Assembly (NCBI RefSeq): GCF_052116145.1
Contig: NZ_JBQKLQ010000001.1
Coordinates: forward strand, 1 to 64,000
DNA: 64,000 nt
Direction: 5' to 3'
Source of the DNA: Fundicoccus sp052116145
GTDB lineage: Bacteria > Bacillota > Bacilli > Lactobacillales > Aerococcaceae
Every line of letters starts with the position of its first letter. Position 1 is the first letter of the stretch. The notes under the pieces are model-generated. The model was given only the letters and a program-made list of their open reading frames with translations. It was not told where the DNA came from and searched no databases. The translations under genes and the position numbers were made by a program. Of the stretch, positions 32,544 to 41,269 are shown piece by piece.

Positions 32544-33908
32544 TCAGTCGTTTAATTCTAGACTCTTTTCTTCACCGTGTGCTACAAACTTCATGCAGAT
32601 TAAAGCCACGATAAAACAAACTAAAGCAAAAACGAACAAGAGATGATCAGTTTGAAACACATCTTGCAACAAACCATAAAAAATTGGGCTTACAATGGAA
32701 GCTGAGAAAGAGAAGAGGTAATAGTAACCAGTAAAAGTCCCAATCGACGTAATCGAAGCGAACTCCAGCACCATCGGTAGGGAATTGATATTAATCAACG
32801 CCCAGAAAAAACCACCAATCATTAGGAGAAGCTGCAATAAATGTTGACTAGGTTGGGCGATAATCAAGACGAAAATTCCGATAAAGCCCACAATGCCAAA
32901 CAAAATTGTTTTCTTACGTCCAAACTTGTGACCGAGGCGACCCGCCGGAATAGCAAACAACAAGAAAAATAATGAGAAACCTGCTAACATGACCGTCGCT
33001 TGCCCACCACTAATTCCATAAGTATTCGTCGCATACAAGGTAAAGAAGGTTTCAATCGCATTATTACCCATGAACCAAGCAAAAATTGCTAACAATAAAG
33101 CACCTAAACTTACTTTATATTGCGAAGGTAAAGCCATGAAGGTAGTCATACTCCCCGTCTTCGACTTAATCTTTGACAAACTCTCAAAGTCGGTAACTGA
33201 TTGAGTCGACAGCTCGGCTTGATACAAGCTAAATTGGTCCCTAGCAGTTCGCGCCCAACGATTGGCAATCGTATCACGAATCGGTAACTGCTTTTCTTCT
33301 CTAAAGCTAATCGAATCCGGATCACGAACAAACAAATACAGAAAGATTAAGGCAAGCATCATAATCACCGATGCCATTAAGAAAGCATAAAACTTGTCCT
33401 CGCGAATATCCGACAACAGGCCACCATAATAAAACGCAATAATTGACCCAAGGCCCCCCATTAAATTAATAATTCCATTGGCTTCACTGCGCAAAGGCGA
33501 CGGCGTCACATCCGGCATAATTGCTACCACAGGACTCCGCCACAAAGCCATTAATAGGTTAAAGGCAATAATAACGCCCATGAATTGCCAAAGAATCATC
33601 TGCAAAGGAATGAATGCAAACAGAAACGCGCAAATCGGAATAGCAAGCACAATCCATGGCAACCGTCGCCCTAAACGACTCCTAGTTTTATCACTCCAAG
33701 CACCAATCAAAGGCTGCAGAATAACCCCAAAAAAATTATCAATCGTCATAATCGTCCCAATCATCGTCCGACTCATACTGAACCGCTCATCCAAAATCAA
33801 AGGCACCTGAGCATTATAAACCGCCCAAGCCAAACTCGAGGCCATAAAGCCCACGCCAATCAGAGAAATTTGCCAATAATTCAACCTTAACCCCTTCTTA
33901 GAATTCAT
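32544..33908 (-). CDS. MFS transporter, glycoside/SLC45-like
   Basis: The 454-residue protein has about twelve membrane segments. The MFS A-motif region GAWSDKTRSRLGRRLPWIVLAIP follows helix 2, and GRLGHKFGRKKTILFG repeats it in the second half. The long central loop (about residues 200-260) and the N-terminal LNYWQISLIGVGFMASSLAWAVYNAQVP are typical of sucrose/maltoside-like SLC45 or GPH carriers. ATG 33908 has AAGGGAGGGGTGG upstream. The substrate is unknown; no sugar enzyme is adjacent. Confidence 0.85.
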   Translation of the reverse strand: MNSKKGLRLNYWQISLIGVGFMASSLAWAVYNAQVPLILDERFSMSRTMIGTIMTIDNFFGVILQPLIGAWSDKTRSRLGRRLPWIVLAIPICAFLFAFIPLQMILWQFMGVIIAFNLLMALWRSPVVAIMPDVTPSPLRSEANGIINLMGGLGSIIAFYYGGLLSDIREDKFYAFLMASVIMMLALIFLYLFVRDPDSISFREEKQLPIRDTIANRWARTARDQFSLYQAELSTQSVTDFESLSKIKSKTGSMTTFMALPSQYKVSLGALLLAIFAWFMGNNAIETFFTLYATNTYGISGGQATVMLAGFSLFFLLFAIPAGRLGHKFGRKKTILFGIVGFIGIFVLIIAQPSQHLLQLLLMIGGFFWALININSLPMVLEFASITSIGTFTGYYYLFSFSASIVSPIFYGLLQDVFQTDHLLFVFALVCFIVALICMKFVAHGEEKSLELND

Positions 33909-34063
33909 TTGCCACCCCTCCCTTAAAAGCAGACTTAGTTTGCATTATTATATAACAAAATAGGATTGATAGGAACACTGTTTCAAAAGGAAGTTTGTGA
34001 AAAAAATAAAGACGGCAGAAGAGAACGAACTTCAAAAAAGGTTGGCGCCCTCATAAGAAACAA

Positions 34064-34099
34064 AAGAGCGACACACTACAAAAGTAATGTGTCGCTCTC
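34064..34099 (-). terminator. Terminator of the Fe-S-type gene
   Basis: On the minus strand, GAGCGACACA and TGTGTCGCTC form a 10-bp stem, followed by TTTTG. Confidence 0.85.
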
Positions 34100-34111
34100 A
34101 CTCAGTTATAT

Positions 34112-34447
34112 TTAAACCGTTTCGTCAGCCTTAATCTCTAAACGCATATTTAAATTAAGGTAGCCGCGCTCGCTTTTTAAGACGAAGGCATTAGACCGTA
34201 ATTTTAAATCAATTATGTTTTCTTGATCTAAATAAATTAATGCAGACTTTTGCGCTTTAATTGGCCCTAAATTACTTTCAATCGTCGTATCGTACACTTC
34301 TTGGGCATCATTGGCTCTTAGAATGAATACACCAGAATTTGCACAGGCACAGACCTCTGTGCCAGTATCATAAAAAAGACTCAGCTGATTGACTGCTGCT
34401 TTCTTTTCAAGAAATGTGCTTGCCTCTTGGGTAAATGTTAAATTCAT
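34112..34447 (-). CDS. Small HesB/IscA-like (Fe-S biogenesis fold) protein
   Basis: This 111-residue protein resembles the Firmicutes branch of the iron-sulfur biosynthesis fold: an N-terminal FTQEASTFLEKK, LSLFYDTGTEVCACANSGVF and a C-terminal SNAFVLKSERGYLNLNMRL. Two Cys sit as CAC near residue 33, but the C-terminal CGCG-type motif of true IscA is absent. Cluster binding is therefore uncertain. ATG 34447 follows AAAGGGAGTG. It is downstream of the 31-bp repeat array on the same strand. Confidence 0.75.
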   Translation of the reverse strand: MNLTFTQEASTFLEKKAAVNQLSLFYDTGTEVCACANSGVFILRANDAQEVYDTTIESNLGPIKAQKSALIYLDQENIIDLKLRSNAFVLKSERGYLNLNMRLEIKADETV

Positions 34448-34527
34448 CTAATCACTCCCTTTACTACTTCAATTATAACGCAACAGTCAGCTTTAGACCA
34501 TAATATTACATTTAATATTTAGTAAAA

Positions 34528-34555
34528 GATGCAGATGAAGATGAAGATGAAGAGA
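34528..34555 (+). repeat. Short GATGAA microsatellite
   Basis: GATGCA-GATGAA-GATGAA-GATGAA-GAGATG precedes the 31-bp array. It is intergenic. Confidence 0.7.
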
Positions 34556-34577
34556 TGGCTGTTTGAAGTAGACTCCC

Positions 34578-35256
34578 AGGTGATGTAGCGATTTGTTATA
34601 TCACTTCCAGGTGATGTAGCGATTTGTTATATCACTTCCAGGTGATGTAGCGATTTGTTATATCACTTCCAGATGATGTAGCAGTTTGTTATATCACTTC
34701 CAGGTGATGTAGCGCTTTGTTATATCACTTCCAGGTGATGTAGCGCTTTGTTATATCACTTCCAGGTGATGTAGCGATTTGTTATATCACTCCCAGGTGA
34801 TGTAGCAGTTTGTTATATCACTTCCAGGTGATGTAGCGCTTTGTTATATCACTTCCAGGTGATGTAGCAGTTTGTTATATCACTCCCAGGTGATGTAGCG
34901 CTTTGTTATATCACTTCCAGGTGATGTAGCAGTTTGTTATATCACTTCCAGGTGATGTAGCGATTTGTTATATCACTTCCAGGTGATGTAGGGATTTGTT
35001 ATATCACTTCCAGGTGATGTAGCGATTTGTTATATCACATCCAGGTGATGTAGCAGTTTGTTATATCACTTCCAGGTGATGTAGCAGTTTGTTATATCAC
35101 TTCCAGGTGATGTAGCGATTTGTTATATCACTTCCAGGTGATGTAGCAGTTTGTTATATCACTTCCAGGTGATGTAGCGGTTTGTTTTATCACTTCCAGG
35201 TGATGTAGTGCTTTGTTATATCACTTCCAGGTGATGTAGCAGTTTGTTATATCACT
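34578..35256. repeat. Intergenic tandem array: 22 copies of a 31-bp hairpin unit
   Basis: The unit begins AGGTGATGTAG, has a variable triplet, and continues TTTGTTATATCACTTCC. It recurs every 31 bp without interruption from 34578 to the last unit at 35229. Within each unit, GTGATGTA and TATATCAC pair (7 of 8) around a 9-nt loop. The variable triplet is CGA, CAG or CGC in 19 of 22 units (one each of GGA, CGG and TGC). Stops occur in every frame on the plus strand, and 31 is not a multiple of 3, so it is not coding. It lies between the Fe-S-type gene start and the purine permease terminator. Confidence 0.97.
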
Positions 35257-35328
35257 AAACATTGATAATGCAGCTAACGACATCAATTTTATTAGGCGTT
35301 TCCAATCCAATATTCTTCAACAACTAAC

Positions 35329-35357
35329 AAAAAAAGAGTCGACCAGATGGTCGACCC
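35329..35357 (-). terminator. Terminator of the purine permease gene
   Basis: On the minus strand, GTCGACC-ATCT-GGTCGAC is a 7-bp perfect stem (extended by flanking pairs), followed by seven T. Confidence 0.9.
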
Positions 35358-35367
35358 CTTAATTTAT

Positions 35368-36822
35368 TTAAATAAAGGCCATCACAATGTAGTTTAAGAT
35401 GAACAGTACAATGGATACCCAGATAAGAGGGTGAACGTCTTTTCCTTCACCTTTTACAGTTTTTACTAAACCGTATGTGATGAAACCAGCTGCAATACCA
35501 TTTGAGATTGAGTAAGCAAGCCCCATAAAGATTGAAGCAAAGAATGCTGGAACAGCTTCAGAGAAATCAGACCAGTCCACATCGTTTAAAGAAGCAATCA
35601 TCAAAATACCTACAATAATTAAAGCAGGAGCAGTTGCTTGCGTTGGCACAATGCCAATCACTGGTGAAAGGAACATCGCTAATAAGAAACAAATAGAAGT
35701 GACAACAGATGTCATACCTGTACGACCACCAGCGCCAATACCTGCAGCAGATTCAACATAAGTTGTTACGTTCGATGTACCAAACAATGCACCAACTAAT
35801 GTACCAATTGAATCACCAAACAATGCTTTATCCATTTTTGAACTGAAACCTTTGCTGTCTTGAACCGCTTTTTCATCTTCTTCAGAGAAGATACCAGTAC
35901 GACGACCAGTTCCAATAAATGTTCCGATTGTGTCAAAGATATCAGATAAACTGAATGAGAAAATAGTAATTAATACAATTGGTAATTTAGTGAGGTCTGA
36001 GAATAAAGACGGTAGGCCTGCAGGGGTGAAAATTACCAAGAATGTTTCACCTAAATCATCAAATGCACTTGCTAATGAATTGTCTACTAAATTAATGGTT
36101 GATAAATCGACTAAGCCCATTGGAATAGCTAATAAAGTTGTAGCAACAATTCCAATTAGAATCGCACCTTGAATATTTTTAAGCATTAAGACAACTGTAA
36201 TCACTAAACCAATTAAAGCAAGTAACACACCTGGATCTGTGAAGTTAACTAAAGCAGGAAGTGCTCCACTGTTGGCAACAAGTGAGTCGATTCCGTTTGT
36301 AATTGGAGCTGTTGGGTCGCCACCGTTAATTGATAAGATGTTGTAGCCGTCCACCGTAAAGTTTAATAAACCAGCATTCTTAATTCCGATATAGCCAATG
36401 AAAATCCCAATACCTGCAGAAATCGCATGTTGCAATGAATCTGGGATAGCAATAATTAACATTTTACGAACTTTTGTGACTGTTATGACAATATTAACAA
36501 CCCCACAAATAAATACCATTGCAAGTGCTTCTTGCCATGTAAAGCCTAAAGCAAAAACAACTGTATACGTAAAGAAGGCGTTTAGCCCCATACCTGGTGC
36601 AACTGCATAAGGCACGTTAGCAAATAATCCTAAAATTAAAGTTGCGATAGCAGAAGAAAAAATAGTTGCTAGAAATACAGCCTGACTAGGCATACCTGAC
36701 AAAGCTAATAATGACGGGTTAACAAAAATAATGTATGACATTGCAAGGAAGGTCGTAATCCCAGCTGTAATTTCTGTACTTAATTTAGTACCGTTTTCTT
36801 CGAACTTAAAAAAATTTTCCAC
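35368..36822 (-). CDS. NCS2-family purine permease (AzgA/PbuG-like)
   Basis: The 484-residue protein has about 12-14 membrane segments. The opening NFFKFEENGTKLSTEITAGITTFLAMSYIIFVNP and the block APGMGLNAFFTYTVV are signatures of hypoxanthine/guanine/adenine permeases. ALFGTSNVTTYVESAAGIGAGGRTG is the conserved substrate-site region. GTG/ATG 36822 follows TAGGAGGA. It imports purine bases by proton symport. A possible PurR site lies upstream. Confidence 0.93.
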   Translation of the reverse strand: MENFFKFEENGTKLSTEITAGITTFLAMSYIIFVNPSLLALSGMPSQAVFLATIFSSAIATLILGLFANVPYAVAPGMGLNAFFTYTVVFALGFTWQEALAMVFICGVVNIVITVTKVRKMLIIAIPDSLQHAISAGIGIFIGYIGIKNAGLLNFTVDGYNILSINGGDPTAPITNGIDSLVANSGALPALVNFTDPGVLLALIGLVITVVLMLKNIQGAILIGIVATTLLAIPMGLVDLSTINLVDNSLASAFDDLGETFLVIFTPAGLPSLFSDLTKLPIVLITIFSFSLSDIFDTIGTFIGTGRRTGIFSEEDEKAVQDSKGFSSKMDKALFGDSIGTLVGALFGTSNVTTYVESAAGIGAGGRTGMTSVVTSICFLLAMFLSPVIGIVPTQATAPALIIVGILMIASLNDVDWSDFSEAVPAFFASIFMGLAYSISNGIAAGFITYGLVKTVKGEGKDVHPLIWVSIVLFILNYIVMAFI

Positions 36823-36866
36823 AAAAATCCTCCTAAAATAATGAACTCTTCATAATTACAAAAATG

Positions 36867-36943
36867 AGTATAGCATATTAAATTCCTTAAAAAAGCATAA
36901 AACAGAACTATTTAATTTTAAATAACATAAACGTTCGTGTTTA
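36867..36943 (-). promoter_or_regulatory. Promoter with a candidate PurBox for the purine permease
   Basis: On the minus strand, TATACT (36867-36872) makes a good -10, giving an RNA start near 36860. AACACGAACGTTT (about 36931-36943) resembles the PurBox, with core CGAAC at 36933-36937, about 75 bases upstream of that start. In Lactococcus, PurR activates from a box near -76. The leader is too short (about 40 nt) for a purine riboswitch. A second weak box, ATTACCGAATGAT, lies at 36995-37007. Confidence 0.4.
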
Positions 36944-37066
36944 TTTCGTTGAGCGCTTTTTTGTGAAATAAGCGTGATTTTATGGTCAATAACTATTACC
37001 GAATGATTACGGAATTTTATAAAACAGCCATTCCAGTTGCTCGTGAATGTTAGCGAAGGGGTAATA

Positions 37067-37075
37067 TGGTATAAT
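37067..37075 (+). promoter_or_regulatory. Extended -10 promoter for the phosphatase-tex operon
   Basis: TGGTATAAT is a consensus extended -10. The RNA should start near 37082, about 30 bases before the start codon. Confidence 0.65.
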
Positions 37076-37110
37076 TATGGATGCTAAAGCAAAGAAAGGG
37101 GTGCATAGAG

Positions 37111-37845
37111 ATGGAAGCATATATAGATGAGCGTTTTGAAGAAGCCTTTGTTATCGGTGATATTCATGGAATGAAGGAATCACTTGAAGACATGTTGAAA
37201 AATTGGAATCGTGATAAACAACAATTAATTTTTGTTGGCGATTATATTGATCGTGGGCCACAATCTGCTGATTCTTTGCTACTTGTACGAAAACTTCAGA
37301 TGGAATACGGGGCAATTTGCTTGAGAGGGAATCACGAAGAAATGTTTTTAGCTTTTCTTCAAAATCCGATTAGTAAATGGACCCTCTATGAAAGAAATGG
37401 TGGTTTGAGCACTGTTTCGCAATTGTTAGGGGAATCGACACTAACCGTCAGTCAATATTCTCGTATTAAACTTGCGAGATTATTAAATGAACGCTATCCA
37501 TGGTTGGAAAGCTGGCTACGCGATTTACCCTATTTTGTAGAATTTGGGAATTTTGTCGTTGTGCACGCCGGACTTAATTTGCGTTTAGATGATTGGCGAC
37601 ACACGAGCCCACATGATATGGTTTGGATTCGTCAGGACTTTCACGAAGCCGCCAACCAAACGGGCAAAACGATTGTCTTTGGACATACGCCCGTAATGAA
37701 TTTGCACAATAACCGATCGGCCGTCCATGTTTGGCAAAAAGATGACAAATGGGGTATCGATGGCGGCGCAGTTTATGGTGGAAGTTTACTGGCTTTGCAG
37801 ATGAATCGCCAAGAAGTAAAACAAATGTTTCAAGTAAAGAGTTAG
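37111..37845 (+). CDS. PPP-family metallophosphoesterase (Ser/Thr phosphatase or ApaH-like)
   Basis: The 244-residue enzyme has the complete PPP signature: GDIHG, GDYIDRGPQS, RGNHEEM, and later His residues in VVHAGLN and FGHTPV. ATG 37111 is chosen because AAAGGGGTG lies 8 nt upstream; a longer frame from 37081 starts at the predicted RNA start with no ribosome site. It could act as a protein phosphatase or diadenosine tetraphosphate hydrolase. Tex follows 9 bp after its stop. Confidence 0.88.
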   Translation: MEAYIDERFEEAFVIGDIHGMKESLEDMLKNWNRDKQQLIFVGDYIDRGPQSADSLLLVRKLQMEYGAICLRGNHEEMFLAFLQNPISKWTLYERNGGLSTVSQLLGESTLTVSQYSRIKLARLLNERYPWLESWLRDLPYFVEFGNFVVVHAGLNLRLDDWRHTSPHDMVWIRQDFHEAANQTGKTIVFGHTPVMNLHNNRSAVHVWQKDDKWGIDGGAVYGGSLLALQMNRQEVKQMFQVKS

Positions 37846-37854
37846 GAGACGGAC

Positions 37855-40041
37855 ATGACAGAGGTATTAGAAGACAAGCAAGTAATTAAGCAAATTAGTA
37901 GTGAGGTTCAAGTTAAACCCACGCAAGTAGATTCGGTGTTAAAATTATTAGGAGAAGGCAATACCATTCCTTTTATTGCACGTTACCGTAAAGAAGTGAC
38001 GGGTTCGTTAGATGAAGTTCAAATTCATTTGATTGAGCAAAAATATCAATACATGATGAATATGAGACAAAGAAAAGAAGAAGTGACGCGTTTGATTGGT
38101 GAGCAAGACAAGCTGACAGATGCCTTAAGTCAGCAAATTGAACAAGCAACGACTTTACAACAAATTGAAGATATTTATCGTCCATTTAAACAAAAACGTC
38201 GCACGAAGGCGATGACCGCAGAAGAAAATGGCTTATCACCTTTAGCGGATTGGTTGCAATCGAGCGCTGATCCACAAGTAACGCCTTTAGAAAAAGCAGC
38301 GGAATATATCAACGAGAAAGTTGAGACGGCTGAAGCTGCCTTAGCAGGTGCACATGAAATTATTGCACAAGAAGTCTCTGATAATGCGACTTACCGTGAA
38401 TTTATCCGTAAGTATTCTCGATACAATGCGAAATTGACGACTAAATTAAAAGATGAAAGTTTAGACGAAACTAAAGTCTATCAAATGTATTATGATTTTT
38501 CAGAAGGCATTAACAAGTTGCCCGAACACCGTATTTTGGCAATCAATCGTGCTGAAAAAGAAGGAGTTCTATCCGCAAAACTTGTGATTGATGAAGTGCC
38601 TGTGATTCGCTATATGAGTCAACGAACGATTGCTTCTGCACTTCCAGAAGTTAGACGTGAGTTAATTCAAGCGGCTATCGAGGATAGCTACAAACGTTTC
38701 ATTGGACCAGCGATTGAACGTGAGTTGAGAAATGAAGCAACAGAAAGAGCAGACAAACAAGCCATTCAAGTATTCGGTGATAACTTGCGTCACTTACTGT
38801 TACAACCGCCACTAAAAGGGCGTATCGTATTAGGATTAGACCCAGCTTACCGTACAGGATGTAAGTTAGCCGTTATTAATGAAACGGGACGTGTCTTGGA
38901 TAAGGACGTTATTTACCCTCATAAACCTGCCAACGCTAAGCAAAGAGCCGCAGCGAGACCGGCATTAAAAGCAATGATTGAAAAACATCAAGTTGACGTA
39001 ATTGCAATTGGTAACGGAACAGCCAGCCGCGAATCAGAAACCTTTGTAAACGAAATCGTTCAAGAATTAGACCGTAAAGTTCAGTTTATTGTCGTCAACG
39101 AAGCTGGCGCTTCCGTTTATAGTGCGAGTGAAATTGCCCGTCAAGAATTCCCAGATTATCAAGTGGAAGAACGAAGTGCGGTAAGTATTGCGCGTCGTTT
39201 ACAGGATCCTTTAGCTGAGTTAATTAAAATCGATCCTAAATCGATGGGAGTCGGTCAATACCAACATGACGTGGCTCAGAATATGTTAACTGATCAGTTA
39301 GATTTCGTGGTAAACATCACGGTGAATCAGGTTGGTGTGGACATTAACACAGCCAGCGTCCCTTTATTACAACACGTTTCTGGTTTAACGACGACAACAG
39401 CTAAAAACATTATTGCTTTGCGTGATGAAATAGGACGCTTTGACAACCGTACGCAAATTAAAGATGTCAAACGTTTAGGACCTAAAACTTATGAGCAAGC
39501 GGTTGGTTTCTTACGTATTCTTGATGGGAAGAATCCATTAGACCAAACAAGTATTCACCCTGAAACTTATAAAGATGCTAAGAAGATTCTGAAGATGGCT
39601 GAAGTTGACTTATCAGAGTTGGGTACAGACGATGCGAATAAGAAATTAAAGACAATCGACGTTAAAACTTTAGCCCTTGATTCTGATTTAGGTGTGGAAT
39701 CATTACAAGATATCATCGATGGCTTAATGAATCCTAGCGCAGATATTCGTGATGGCCAGGATGCACCTATCTTACGTGAAGACGTGTTAACGATGGATGA
39801 TTTACATGAAGGTCTACAGTTACAAGGGGTGGTTCGTAACGTAGTAGACTTTGGTGCTTTCGTGGATATCGGCGTAAAAGAAGACGGCTTAATTCACATT
39901 TCTAAGTTATCTAGAAAATTCATTAAGCATCCTTCCGAAGCAGTTTCAGTTGGAGATATTGTTGAAGTAGAAGTGATTTCTGTTGATAAGGCGAAAAGTC
40001 GTATCGGTTTGAAACGTTTATTCCCTAAAATAAATAACTAA
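37855..40041 (+). CDS. tex: Tex, RNA-binding transcription accessory protein
   Basis: The 728-residue protein has the Tex order: N-terminal helical region (KLLGEGNTIPFIARYRKEVTGSLDE), YqgF/RNase H-like domain (VLGLDPAYRTGCKLAVI; IAIGNGTASRESE), helix-hairpin-helix region (VGVDINTASVPLLQHVSGL) and a C-terminal S1 domain (LQGVVRNVVDFGAFVDIGVKEDGLIHIS). Length and order match the family. It binds RNA and is thought to act on transcription complexes. ATG 37855 follows TTAGGAGAC. Confidence 0.96.
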   Translation: MTEVLEDKQVIKQISSEVQVKPTQVDSVLKLLGEGNTIPFIARYRKEVTGSLDEVQIHLIEQKYQYMMNMRQRKEEVTRLIGEQDKLTDALSQQIEQATTLQQIEDIYRPFKQKRRTKAMTAEENGLSPLADWLQSSADPQVTPLEKAAEYINEKVETAEAALAGAHEIIAQEVSDNATYREFIRKYSRYNAKLTTKLKDESLDETKVYQMYYDFSEGINKLPEHRILAINRAEKEGVLSAKLVIDEVPVIRYMSQRTIASALPEVRRELIQAAIEDSYKRFIGPAIERELRNEATERADKQAIQVFGDNLRHLLLQPPLKGRIVLGLDPAYRTGCKLAVINETGRVLDKDVIYPHKPANAKQRAAARPALKAMIEKHQVDVIAIGNGTASRESETFVNEIVQELDRKVQFIVVNEAGASVYSASEIARQEFPDYQVEERSAVSIARRLQDPLAELIKIDPKSMGVGQYQHDVAQNMLTDQLDFVVNITVNQVGVDINTASVPLLQHVSGLTTTTAKNIIALRDEIGRFDNRTQIKDVKRLGPKTYEQAVGFLRILDGKNPLDQTSIHPETYKDAKKILKMAEVDLSELGTDDANKKLKTIDVKTLALDSDLGVESLQDIIDGLMNPSADIRDGQDAPILREDVLTMDDLHEGLQLQGVVRNVVDFGAFVDIGVKEDGLIHISKLSRKFIKHPSEAVSVGDIVEVEVISVDKAKSRIGLKRLFPKINN

Positions 40042-40047
40042 TTCAGT

Positions 40048-40092
40048 ATACTAGTGGTCATGATTTTTCAAGATCCACTAGTATTTTTTTTG
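40048..40092 (+). terminator. Terminator after tex
   Basis: ATACTAGTGG and CCACTAGTAT form a 10-bp stem and eight T follow. Confidence 0.9.
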
Positions 40093-40172
40093 GATTGTGA
40101 GGTGCAATCTGATAAGCAATGCGGTAAAATAGATTCAACTTAAATTCTGTGCTTTGAAAAGAGGAGAATTTT

Positions 40173-40547
40173 ATGAAAACATCTGATATTGAACAAAAGT
40201 ATGCCGTCTCGAGAGAGGCCTTGCGCTACTATATCGAACGTGGCTTGTTGAATCCTACCTGCATTAATGATTCCTTCGAATGGGAAGAAAAAGATGAAGT
40301 GACTTTGCAAAGCGTGTTGCAACTGAGAACAATGGGCTTAACTATCGACAGTATTGTTGAACTCAAACAGGATCATCAGGATAGTGTGGGGTTAAAAACA
40401 AAATTGCTGCGCCGGGTGGAAAAAGTCAAACAAGAGATTGAAGCAATCGATTCAGAACAAAGAGAACTGGCTTATCGCAAGCAGATATTAGAGACTGCCT
40501 TACATCAACTGAGTCAGCAAATTCGTTTATATGAAGAAAGTGATTGA
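40173..40547 (+). CDS. MerR-like regulator
   Basis: The 124-residue protein starts with a MerR-type HTH: TSDIEQKYAVSREALRYYIERGLL, then VTLQSVLQLRTMGLTIDSIVELK. A C-terminal dimerisation coiled coil follows (residues 75-120). There is no C-terminal effector domain and no Cys pair for metal. ATG 40173 follows AGAGGAG. Its stop codon overlaps the -35 box of the tRNA-Leu promoter. Confidence 0.85.
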   Translation: MKTSDIEQKYAVSREALRYYIERGLLNPTCINDSFEWEEKDEVTLQSVLQLRTMGLTIDSIVELKQDHQDSVGLKTKLLRRVEKVKQEIEAIDSEQRELAYRKQILETALHQLSQQIRLYEESD

Positions 40548-40573
40548 CAAAATAGGTCAGGATGCCCTACAAT
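40544..40573 (+). promoter_or_regulatory. Promoter of the isolated tRNA-Leu gene
   Basis: A consensus TTGACA (40544-40549) is 18 bases from TACAAT (40568-40573), with the RNA start predicted about 13 nt before the tRNA. The -35 contains the TGA stop of the MerR-like gene. Confidence 0.8.
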
Positions 40574-40592
40574 AATATTGTTGTTGAAAATT

Positions 40593-40675
40593 GCGGTCGT
40601 GGCGGAATGGCAGACGCGCCAGCTTGAGGGGCTGGTGTCCTAAAGGATGTGTGGGTTCAAATCCCATCGACCGCA
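40593..40675 (+). tRNA. tRNA-Leu (anticodon GAG)
   Basis: The acceptor GCGGTCG pairs with CGACCGC, with a long variable arm. The anticodon stem CCAGC/GCTGG encloses loop TTGAGGG, giving GAG. It is a free-standing gene with its own promoter and terminator. Confidence 0.97.
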
Positions 40676-40693
40676 TATCATAACTACTAATCT

Positions 40694-40735
40694 AAACGTC
40701 CATGAAGATAAAGTTCTTCATGGGCGTTTTTTATT
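40694..40735 (+). terminator. Terminator after tRNA-Leu
   Basis: AACGTCCATGAAG pairs with CTTCATGGGCGTT (one G-U), followed by six T. Confidence 0.92.
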
Positions 40736-41269
40736 TCATTAGGAGTGATTGAACTAGTTGATAGGTCTCAAACTGAAGCCAACTATTCTTATTATTGAGC
40801 CAGGGGGCGACTCTTGGTTCAGAAAACGTAGTGCGTTTCGCGACGATGTAAGCTAAGTGATGACTAACTGTTTCATGTCTCTAGCAAACTTTATAATCGA
40901 ATAAGACTGTATCGAGTATTCCCAAACCTAGAAATTTAACCCCTTATAGTGAAATGTGGCATACTAAAATCACCTTCTAATTGCTGTACATCCACCCACA
41001 AGAAGAAATTAGAGCATATTTTTAGAACTTACTCATAGTTTATCTTAAGGAGTAAATTAAGTGATTAGGCTTCAAATAAACGGCAAATATAGTTGGTTTT
41101 TAAAGAGTGATGAGTGTTTATTTTGACCGATTTACTTTTTGGGATAATATGGCGTGAGAATTTGTTTAAATATGCCTATTTAGAGGCTTATTTCTTGTTT
41201 TATACGTTCAGTTTTAAGTATATTTAATGTAAAGATACTTAGAGAAAGTGAATGAGAGAGGGTGGAAGG
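40736..41269. other. Non-coding stretch of about 530 bp
   Basis: This is AT-rich sequence without a supportable gene, RNA or repeat. The last bases carry the ribosome site GAGGGTGG of the next gene. Confidence 0.5.

Noticed and set aside
34578..35256. CRISPR array
   Set aside because: The units are contiguous with only a 3-base variable spot. There are no spacers of 25-40 bp, no cas genes and no leader.
36823..36866. Purine riboswitch before the purine permease
   Set aside because: The leader from the predicted start is only about 40 nt and contains no purine-aptamer core.
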